NCBI GenBank assembly: GCA_946480605.1
Contig: CAMLKW010000157.1
Location: 1 to 10,655, forward strand
Length of the DNA stretch: 10,655 nucleotides
Direction of reading: 5' to 3'
Source: an uncultured Roseateles sp.
Lineage (GTDB): Bacteria > Pseudomonadota > Gammaproteobacteria > Burkholderiales > Burkholderiaceae
Shown here: in pieces, positions 1 through 5,556 of the stretch
How the letters are laid out: the number at the start of each line of letters is the position of its first letter
Position numbering within the stretch: the first letter of the stretch is position 1
Program-made: the position numbers and the translations under genes
Notes under the pieces: generated by a model
What the model was told of the DNA's origin: nothing
Seen by the model: only the letters and a program-made list of their open reading frames with translations
The model's database searches: none

Positions 1-91
1 TGGCGCGCGACAGCTCGATGCGCCGCTTGGCGGCCGGCAGCAGCGCCAGCGCGCCGAGCGCGAGCGCCGACAGCGTGAAAGCTGCTTCCAT
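1..91 (-). CDS. Partial CDS, N-terminus only (30 codons), membrane-anchored protein of unknown function
   Basis: An open frame starts with ATG at 91 on the minus strand and runs off the left edge. Its A is shared with the TGA stop of the Mpo1-like gene (TGATG), the usual sign of translational coupling within an operon. The visible 30 residues are a short start, one strongly hydrophobic Ala/Leu-rich segment (about residues 6-20), then a basic patch (AAKRRIELSRA). This fits a single N-terminal signal anchor with the rest of the protein in the cytoplasm. The start faintly reminds me of membrane-anchored class III aminotransferase-like proteins of Burkholderiales, but 30 residues cannot establish that. 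Frame and start are fairly secure; function is unknown. Confidence 0.6.
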   Translation of the reverse strand, partial: MEAAFTLSALALGALALLPAAKRRIELSRA

Positions 92-708
92 CAATGCGCC
101 TGGCCGTGGCCGACGTGGTCCATGGGGTCGATCAACTGGCCGCGCAACAGGTACGGCGGCGACTTCCAGTACAGCAGCACATCGTGAACCGGGTCCGTGA
201 TGATCTTGAAGCCCCAGGCCAGGCCCTGCATCAGGTTCTGCGTGATCCACAGCTGCACGACGCGGAACACCAGGCCCGTCACGCCCAGGCAGAACCAGGC
301 CATGCCCACGTCCTCGATGAAGCCCTTGAAGCCGACGCCGGGCTCGATCAGCCCGCCCAGCGACGGCGACAGCCACAGCACGGCCGGCAGCGCGACCCAC
401 ACGGCCATCAGCACGATCTTGCGGCGGATGTTGTAGCCAATCTTGATCTCTTCTTTGTACTCGTCGGTGGCCTGGTTCACGTGGTCGTAGCCGCGTGGCT
501 CGAAGAAGAAGTGGCCCGCCTGGCGCGTCGTCATCGACACGCACCAGGCCAGCAGCGCCGACCACGCGGGGTTCACGAACAGCAGCGCATACGACACCAG
601 GAAGCTCAGCGCGCTGATCAGGTGCAGGCTCTGGTTGATGCGGCTGTGGTGGTAGTAGCGGTGGTCGTCCCAGCGCTGCGTCTTCAGGGTTTGGAAGAAC
701 TCGTTCAC
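91..708 (-). CDS. Mpo1-like (DUF962-related) small integral membrane protein, 205 aa
   Basis: The frame could extend back to 903, but I place the start at GTG 708. A GAGGA Shine-Dalgarno lies 8 nt upstream of it, and the longer N-terminus is Arg/Ser-rich junk overlapping the divergent gene. The protein has about four hydrophobic segments (roughly residues 28-46, 48-60, 96-115 and 135-155). Near the N-terminus is a Y-H-H-x3-N-x3-H pattern (Y19, H20, H21, N25, H29), followed by GHFFFEPRG (H66, E70). Both resemble the 'YxxxHxxxxN..H' and 'sHffiEknrP' signatures of the DUF962/Mpo1 family, whose yeast member is an iron-dependent dioxygenase of 2-hydroxy fatty acids. A soluble His-rich tail ends in DHVGHGQAH. 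Whether it is an active dioxygenase is inference. Its stop overlaps the start of the next minus-strand gene, so the two are probably co-transcribed. Confidence 0.75.
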   Translation of the reverse strand: MNEFFQTLKTQRWDDHRYYHHSRINQSLHLISALSFLVSYALLFVNPAWSALLAWCVSMTTRQAGHFFFEPRGYDHVNQATDEYKEEIKIGYNIRRKIVLMAVWVALPAVLWLSPSLGGLIEPGVGFKGFIEDVGMAWFCLGVTGLVFRVVQLWITQNLMQGLAWGFKIITDPVHDVLLYWKSPPYLLRGQLIDPMDHVGHGQAH

Positions 709-775
709 TGTCCGGTCCTCGTATCGGGTGGAATGCGGGCCGGATGGTGGGGGGCTTGCATGAAATCGGCGTGAC

Positions 776-814
776 GGTCCGCCTGTCATCGTGCTGTTGC
801 ATTGGCTGCGGACC
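776..814. repeat. Inverted repeat GGTCCGC / GCGGACC just before the glycosyltransferase start
   Basis: Perfect 7-bp arms lie at 776-782 and 808-814, separated by 25 bases, with the right arm abutting ATG 815. The left arm also sits inside an imperfect palindrome TGAC-N9-GTCA (772-788). It could form a hairpin in the leader or act as an operator, or be a chance repeat in GC-rich DNA. The rest of the 709-814 divergent intergenic region shows no promoter that I can defend. Confidence 0.3.
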
Positions 815-2062
815 ATGCGCGGCATGCACACCGCCGACGCCGATGACATCCTGGTTGATGACCTCCCTGCGCCGCGCCATTCGCGACGGCTTGCGGTGGT
901 CACCGAGACCTATCCGCCCGAGGTCAACGGCGTCGCCATGTCGATGGCGCGCGTCGTGGACGGCCTCAACCGCCGCAACCATGACGTGCAACTGATCCGC
1001 CCGCGGCAGTCCGCCAGGCAGGCGCCGCCGGCCAGCGGCAAACCCGCCGTGGACGAGGTGCTGACCAAGGGCCTGCCCGTGCCGCTGTACCCCAATCTGC
1101 GCATGGGCGTGCCCAGCAAGCGCGCGCTGGTGAAGCTGTGGTCGCTGAAGCGGCCCGACGTGGTTCACATCGCCACCGAGGGGCCATTGGGCTGGTCGGC
1201 GCTGCAGGCCGCGCAACACCTGGCGCTGCCGGTCACGTCGGACTACCGCACCAACTTCCACGCCTACGGCAGGCACTATCGCCTGGGCCTGCTGAGCAAG
1301 CCCATCATGGGCTATCTGCGCAAGTTCCATAACCGCTGCGACGCCACCATGGTGCCCACCGAGTCGCTGCGCGTGCTGCTGGGCGAGCGCGGCTTCGAGC
1401 GGTTGCAGGTGGTGGGCCGCGGCGTCGATGCGCAGCGCTTCGATCCCGCTCGCCGCAGCGCCGCGATGCGCGAGAGCTGGGGCGCGAGGCCGGACGACCT
1501 GGTGCTGGGCTATGTGGGCCGCTTGGCGCCCGAGAAGAACCTGGGTGTGCTGTTGGCCGCCTACGAAGCCGTGAAGGCTCAGCAGCCCCAGGTCAAGCTG
1601 GTGTTCGTCGGCGATGGCCCCATGCGCGCCGAACTGGCGGCCCGCGCACCCGACGCGGTATTTGCCGGCCAGCGCAGCGGCGATGACCTGGCCGCGCACT
1701 ACGCGGGGCTGGACCTGTTCCTGTTCCCCAGCCTGACCGAGACCTTCGGCAACGTGACGACCGAGGCCATGGCCAGCGGCTGCGCGGTCGTGGCCTTCGA
1801 CAGCGCGGCGGCGGGCGAGCTGATCCGCAGCGGCGTGAACGGCTGGCTGGCGGGCACCGGCCGCGAGGCGGATTTCGTGGCGGCGGCCCAGCTGGCAGCC
1901 GGCGACGCCGTCGCGCGGCGCGTGGTGGCCGAAGCGGCGCGGGCGACGGCGCGGCGGCTGGACTGGGGCGATATCACGGCGCGGTTCGAAGCCGTGCTGG
2001 AGGGGGCGATCTCGCGCGCCGAACCGGTCTTCTCCGCCCCGGGGCTGCAGCCGGCGGTCTAG
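815..2062 (+). CDS. Glycosyltransferase family 4 (GT-B fold), probably alpha-mannosyl/glucosyl transferase, 415 aa
   Basis: This is a retaining GT-B glycosyltransferase with two Rossmann-like halves. The N-terminal acceptor half carries ETYPPEVNGVAMSM (residues 31-44), typical of the PimB/MgtA-like GT4 branch, then HIATEGPLG (118-126) and TSDYRTNFHAYGRHY (141-155). The C-terminal nucleotide-sugar half has GYVGRLAPEKN (232-242), FVGDGP (264-269) and the E-x7-E motif with E309 and E317, which normally contacts the donor sugar nucleotide and gives retaining chemistry. It has no membrane segment, so it probably works at the cytoplasmic face, perhaps glycosylating a lipid or an envelope glycan; substrate and donor cannot be read from sequence. 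The start is uncertain: GTG 791, ATG 815 and ATG 824 are in frame and none has a good Shine-Dalgarno; the first clearly conserved residues begin near residue 25. The 3' end overlaps the convergent lplT gene. Confidence 0.88.
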   Translation: MRGMHTADADDILVDDLPAPRHSRRLAVVTETYPPEVNGVAMSMARVVDGLNRRNHDVQLIRPRQSARQAPPASGKPAVDEVLTKGLPVPLYPNLRMGVPSKRALVKLWSLKRPDVVHIATEGPLGWSALQAAQHLALPVTSDYRTNFHAYGRHYRLGLLSKPIMGYLRKFHNRCDATMVPTESLRVLLGERGFERLQVVGRGVDAQRFDPARRSAAMRESWGARPDDLVLGYVGRLAPEKNLGVLLAAYEAVKAQQPQVKLVFVGDGPMRAELAARAPDAVFAGQRSGDDLAAHYAGLDLFLFPSLTETFGNVTTEAMASGCAVVAFDSAAAGELIRSGVNGWLAGTGREADFVAAAQLAAGDAVARRVVAEAARATARRLDWGDITARFEAVLEGAISRAEPVFSAPGLQPAV

Positions 2063-3321
2063 CGCCTGCCGTCCCGCCATATCAGCAGGGCGATCGCCGC
2101 CGCGACCAGCAAGCCCAGACCGCTCAGCGTGACGCCGATGGCGACACCCGCCGCCTCGCACCCTGCGTAAGCCGCCAGCATCACCAGCACGCTCAGGTTC
2201 TCGTTGAACCCCTGCACGGCAATCGACCGGCCCGCGCTCAGCAGCGTGGCGCCGCGGTGCTGCAGCAGCGCGTTCAGCGGCACGACCATCGCCCCGCCCA
2301 CCGCGCCCACCAGTGCGAGTACGAGGGCTGCCGTCGCCACGTCGCTGACCTGCGCCACCACCGGCATCAGCAGCCCCAGCGCCACGCCGGCCCACAGTCC
2401 ATGCCGAGCCTGATGCAGCGCCAGCCACCGCCCGGCCGCCGCGGCGCCGCCGATGACGCCCACGGCCACCGCCGCCTGCAGGTAGGCCGCCTGGCTCAAC
2501 GGCAGCGACAGCGCCTCACCCGCCCAGCGCAGCACCGCGAACTGCAACGTCGCGCCCGCGCCCCAGAACAGCGTCGTCGCCGCGAGTGACAGCCCGCCCT
2601 CGCGATCGCGCCACAGCGCCCGGTTGGCGGCGCGGAACTCCAGCACCAGCGTGGCCGGGTCGTGCGCCACGCTGCGCTGGCGCCGGCCGCTGTCCGGGAT
2701 GCCGGCGTTCAACCCACTGCTCAGCGCGTAGATCAGCAGCAGCGCGGCCAGCGAGCCGGTCAGCTTGTCGGCTGGCAGTTGCAGCCAATCACCCAGAGCG
2801 GCGAGGTCCGAGGCCAGCCAGGCCGGGCTGACCAGCGCGCCGCCCAGCACCGCACCCAGTAGCGCGGCGGACACGACGCTGATTTCTATCCAGCCATTGG
2901 CCTTCACCAGCGCCTCGGGCTCGGCCAGTTCGGTGATAAGCCCGTACTTGGCCGGCGCATAGGCCGCCGCGCCCAGGCCCACGACGGCCAGCGCGGCCAC
3001 CGGGTGAAGCCCGGCGGCCAGCAGGCACAGGCCCAGGATCTTCACGAGGTTCATGGCGGCCATCACGCGGCCCTTGGCGAAGGCGTCGGCCAGCGGGCCC
3101 ACCCAGGGGGCCAGCACGACGTAGGCGGCCATGAAGCCCACTTTCAGCAGCGGCGCCCACCAGGGCGCAAAGCCCTGCTGCATCAGCAGCGCGATGGCGA
3201 CGATGAGCAGCGCGTTGTCGGCCAGCGCGGAGGCGAACTGCGCGCCGATGACGAGGCCAAACCCCCGTGGCAGGCGAGCGGCCCCGGGGCCGGCAGCGGA
3301 AAGGTGGGCGGTAGCGGGCAC
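2059..3321 (-). CDS. lplT: Lysophospholipid transporter LplT (MFS), 420 aa
   Basis: This is a major facilitator protein that flips lysophospholipids (such as lyso-PE) across the inner membrane to the cytoplasmic leaflet for re-acylation. It matches E. coli LplT along its length: AQFASALADNALL (residues 27-39; D35 falls where E. coli has the functionally important D30), the loop GPLADAFAKGRVMAAMN (75-91), AAAYAPAKYGLITEL (118-132) and LVKANGWIE (138-146). About twelve hydrophobic helices are visible; E. coli LplT is near 400 aa. GTG at 3321 is the first start in the frame and leaves about 20 extra polar residues before helix 1; I see no clear Shine-Dalgarno. In enterics lplT is next to or fused with aas, which re-acylates the imported lipid; no aas is present here. 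The promoter must lie in the 95-bp region shared with the SOS-box-bearing operon. Confidence 0.92.
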   Translation of the reverse strand: MPATAHLSAAGPGAARLPRGFGLVIGAQFASALADNALLIVAIALLMQQGFAPWWAPLLKVGFMAAYVVLAPWVGPLADAFAKGRVMAAMNLVKILGLCLLAAGLHPVAALAVVGLGAAAYAPAKYGLITELAEPEALVKANGWIEISVVSAALLGAVLGGALVSPAWLASDLAALGDWLQLPADKLTGSLAALLLIYALSSGLNAGIPDSGRRQRSVAHDPATLVLEFRAANRALWRDREGGLSLAATTLFWGAGATLQFAVLRWAGEALSLPLSQAAYLQAAVAVGVIGGAAAAGRWLALHQARHGLWAGVALGLLMPVVAQVSDVATAALVLALVGAVGGAMVVPLNALLQHRGATLLSAGRSIAVQGFNENLSVLVMLAAYAGCEAAGVAIGVTLSGLGLLVAAAIALLIWRDGRR

Positions 3322-3393
3322 AGGGGCCGGACTGTCGGTGCGCGTCGTGAAGCGCTCATGAAACCCCGTAGCGCCTGTGGAAATGCCGGAAAT

Positions 3394-3409
3394 CTGTATG
3401 AAATTACAG
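3394..3409. promoter_or_regulatory. Putative LexA (SOS) box CTGT-N8-ACAG
   Basis: The sequence CTGTATGAAATTACAG has both CTGT and ACAG half-sites of the canonical gamma/betaproteobacterial LexA operator at exact N8 spacing, an AT-rich core and a T after ACAG as in the E. coli 20-mer. It lies 7 bp before the ATG at 3417, in an unusually AT-rich patch of a very GC-rich region. That position would block the RNA polymerase site or the transcription start. The possible -10 TATGAA (3397-3402) lies inside the box; I see no convincing -35. The gene behind it is a predicted DNA modification/repair radical SAM protein, which agrees with damage control. On the other side the box is 72 bp before lplT, so an effect there is possible but less likely. 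Confidence 0.72.
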
Positions 3410-3416
3410 TTGCTTC

Positions 3417-4670
3417 ATGCAAGTTCAGGACAAGCTGGCCATCCTGGCCGATGCCGCCAAGTACGACGCCTCCTGCGCCAGCAGCGGCACCGAGAAGCGC
3501 GACTCCCGCGACGGCCGCAGCCTGGGCTCGACGAGCAACGGCATCTGCCACGCCTACACGCCGGATGGCCGCTGCGTGTCGCTGCTGAAGGTGCTGCTGA
3601 CCAACTGGTGCGTCTACGACTGCCTGTACTGCATCAACCGCAAGTCCAGCGACGTGAAGCGCGCGCGCTTCGGCATCGACGAGGTCGTGCAGCTGACGCT
3701 GTCCTTCTACCGCCGCAATGTCATCGAGGGCCTGTTCTTGTCCAGCGGCATCATCCGCACGCCCGACTACACGATGGAGCAGGTCATCGAGGTGGCGCGG
3801 CGGCTGCGCGAGCAGGAGCACTTCCGGGGCTACATCCACCTGAAGACCATCCCCGACGCATCGGCCGAGCTGGTGGAGCGCGCGGGCCGCTACGCCGACC
3901 GGTTGTCCATCAATGTCGAGCTGCCCAGCGCGGCCAGCCTGAAGGCGCTGGCGCCGGAGAAGGATGCGGTGGGCATCGAGCGCACGATGTCGCGCATCCA
4001 CCTGCGCCTGCAGGCCGCCCGCGAGGCCCGGCGCGAGGCCCAGGCCATCCGCGCGCTGCCAGGCGCCGCTGCGGCGGCGGTGAAGCCGCCTTCCTTCGCG
4101 CCGGCCGGCCAGAGCACGCAGCTCATCGTCGGCGCCGACGCGTCGGACGACCGCACCGTGCTGCAGCTGTCCAGCCGGCTCTACACCGGGCAGGGCCTGC
4201 GCCGCGTCTACTACTCGGCCTACAGCCCCATCCCGCATGCCAGCCGCGCGCTGCCGCCCCAGGCCGCGCCGCTGCTGCGCGAGCACCGGCTGTACCAGGC
4301 CGACTGGTTGATGCGCTTCTACGGTTTCCGGGCCGACGAGATCGTCACCGAAGCCGGTTTCTTGTCGCTGCACCACGACCCCAAGCTGGCCTGGGCGCTG
4401 GCCCACCCGGCGCAGTTCCCGCTGGACGTGGACCGCGCGCCGCGCGAGCAGCTGCTGCGCGTGCCGGGGCTGGGCGTGGGCTCGGTTGACAAGCTGCTGG
4501 CCGCACGCCAGCACCGCCGGCTGCACCGCGCCGACCTGCTCGCGCTAGGGCCGGCCGCGAAGCGTGCGCTGCCCTTCCTTGTCGCCGTGGACCACCGCCC
4601 GCGCGCGGACGACATGCAGGCCCTGGTGCAGCAGCCCGCCGCCATGCCGCAGCAGGCGTCGCTGTTCTGA
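3417..4670 (+). CDS. Putative DNA modification/repair radical SAM protein (TIGR03916 type), 417 aa
   Basis: This belongs to the radical SAM family that travels with a TIGR03915 or UdgX-type partner; its reaction is unknown to me. The 4Fe-4S motif C-x3-C-x2-C is C65, C69, C72 within NWCVYDCLYCINR. Further family-typical stretches are KLAILADAAKYDASC (6-20), GICHAYTPDGRCVSLLKVLL (42-61), LFLSSGIIRTPDYTMEQ (106-122), FAPAGQSTQLIVGADASDD (227-245) and YYSAYSPIP (265-273). Conserved-looking extra cysteines C20, C44 and C53 could serve a second cluster, which is inference. The C-terminus has a helix-hairpin-helix, RAPREQLLRVPGLGVGSVD (340-358), suggesting direct DNA binding. ATG 3417 is the natural start, since family members begin with this 'KLAILADAAKYD' block. 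There is no Shine-Dalgarno, and a LexA-type box lies 7 bp upstream. The stop overlaps the next start (TGATG). Identity is secure, function is not. Confidence 0.92.
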   Translation: MQVQDKLAILADAAKYDASCASSGTEKRDSRDGRSLGSTSNGICHAYTPDGRCVSLLKVLLTNWCVYDCLYCINRKSSDVKRARFGIDEVVQLTLSFYRRNVIEGLFLSSGIIRTPDYTMEQVIEVARRLREQEHFRGYIHLKTIPDASAELVERAGRYADRLSINVELPSAASLKALAPEKDAVGIERTMSRIHLRLQAAREARREAQAIRALPGAAAAAVKPPSFAPAGQSTQLIVGADASDDRTVLQLSSRLYTGQGLRRVYYSAYSPIPHASRALPPQAAPLLREHRLYQADWLMRFYGFRADEIVTEAGFLSLHHDPKLAWALAHPAQFPLDVDRAPREQLLRVPGLGVGSVDKLLAARQHRRLHRADLLALGPAAKRALPFLVAVDHRPRADDMQALVQQPAAMPQQASLF

Positions 4671-5425
4671 TGGGTCTGCCACTGCGTTACCCGGCCGACT
4701 GGGCGAGCTTTTCCGCCCGGTTGCCGTCCCTGCTGGCCGGTGCCGCCGACTGGACGCACGATGTCGGCGAGCAGGCGCCGCTGTTCGGCGAGCCCCCCGG
4801 CGCTGAGGCCCGCGCCTGGGCGCCGCCCGAGGGCTGGGACGCGCTGGGACGGCAGGTTGCCATGCATGCCGATGACGACCGCTATGCCCGCCTGCTCGCC
4901 TTCGCGCGGCGGCTGCAGCGCGAGCCGGGGCTGTGGGCCGACCCGCTGGACCCGCAGCGCCGCCACCTGCAGTCGCTGGCACGCCAGGTGGGGCGAGAGA
5001 TCCACAAGATGCACGCCTTCGTGCGCTTCCGCGAGGTGGTCGATGCGCAGGCCCAGGGCGGCCGCCGGCATGTGGCCTGGTTCGAGCCGACGCATCACAT
5101 CCTTCGCGCCGCCGCGCCCTTCTTCGTGAAGCGCTTTGCGCAGCACCCCTGGGCCATCCTGACGCCGCGGGGCTGCCTGCACTGGGACGGCCGCCGCCTC
5201 ACCGGCGCCGGCCCGGCGCGCCGCGAGGACGCGCCGCCCGAAGACGCCGGCGAGGCGCTGTGGCTGACCTACTACCGCAGCATCTTCAACCCGGCGCGGC
5301 TCAAGGTGGCGGCGATGAAGAAGGAGATGCCGGTGCGCTACTGGGCGCAGCTGCCCGAGGCTGCGCTGATCCGCGGCCTCGTGCGCGATGCCGCCGAGCG
5401 CGAGGGCCGCATGCGCAGCGTGTGA
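4670..5425 (+). CDS. TIGR03915-type putative DNA metabolism protein, stand-alone form without UDG domain, 251 aa
   Basis: This is the obligate-looking partner of the upstream radical SAM gene, coupled by a TGATG overlap. Diagnostic blocks are REIHKMHAFVRFREV (109-123), VAWFEPTHHILRAAAPFFVKRF (135-156), WAILTPRGCLHWDG (161-174), EDAGEALWLTYYRSIFNPARL (191-211) and AAMKKEMPVRYWAQLPEA (214-231). In many proteobacteria this module is the N-terminal half of a roughly 480-aa protein whose C-terminal half is a UdgX-type uracil-DNA glycosylase. Here it ends at residue 251, just after RGLVRDAAEREGRM, where the module normally finishes, and the next 130 bp contain no glycosylase remnant in any frame that I could recognise. 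It therefore looks like a genuine short form rather than a recent frameshift. Its biochemical role is unknown to me; the tightly conserved His-rich FEPTHH core might be catalytic or DNA-contacting, which is inference. Confidence 0.88.
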   Translation: MGLPLRYPADWASFSARLPSLLAGAADWTHDVGEQAPLFGEPPGAEARAWAPPEGWDALGRQVAMHADDDRYARLLAFARRLQREPGLWADPLDPQRRHLQSLARQVGREIHKMHAFVRFREVVDAQAQGGRRHVAWFEPTHHILRAAAPFFVKRFAQHPWAILTPRGCLHWDGRRLTGAGPARREDAPPEDAGEALWLTYYRSIFNPARLKVAAMKKEMPVRYWAQLPEAALIRGLVRDAAEREGRMRSV

Positions 5426-5475
5426 AGCCGGTCCGTCGTGTCTTCATGGCCGTCGTTCATCGGCTGGCCGAGCGC

Positions 5476-5497
5476 CGGGCCGCCCCAAGCCGGCCCG
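5476..5497. terminator. GC hairpin between convergent genes, possible weak terminator
   Basis: A perfect 7-bp stem (CGGGCCG at 5476-5482, CGGCCCG at 5491-5497) encloses an 8-base loop. It lies in the 131-bp gap (5426-5556) between the convergent TIGR03915-type and TPR-GAF genes, where transcription from both sides should end. It is not followed by a convincing T-run on either strand (only TCTGGTGATGTTG on plus), so it is not a classic intrinsic terminator. Nothing else in the gap looks coding. Confidence 0.35.
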
Positions 5498-5556
5498 TCT
5501 GGTGATGTTGACCGGGCTGGTCCGCGTTCAGCAGCGCAAGACCGGGCGAGGGTTTG

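Noticed and set aside
94..774. 226-codon plus-strand frame opposite the Mpo1-like gene
   Set aside because: The translation is His/Gln/Val-rich low-complexity sequence; the minus frame has membrane segments, conserved motifs and a Shine-Dalgarno.
709..790. N-terminal extension of the Mpo1-like gene back to 903
   Set aside because: It would overlap the divergent glycosyltransferase, encodes Arg/Ser/Pro-rich sequence unlike the rest, and GTG 708 has a proper GAGGA site.
3183..4526. 447-codon open frame on the minus strand opposite the radical SAM gene
   Set aside because: It is antisense to a gene with unmistakable family motifs, its composition is Arg/Gln/Ala-rich with no recognisable domain, and such frames arise freely in high-GC DNA.
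5426..5556. Possible remnant of the UDG domain after the TIGR03915 module
   Set aside because: I looked in the forward frames for a Cys-rich CxxC start or a GExPG-like motif of family 4/UdgX glycosylases and saw none.
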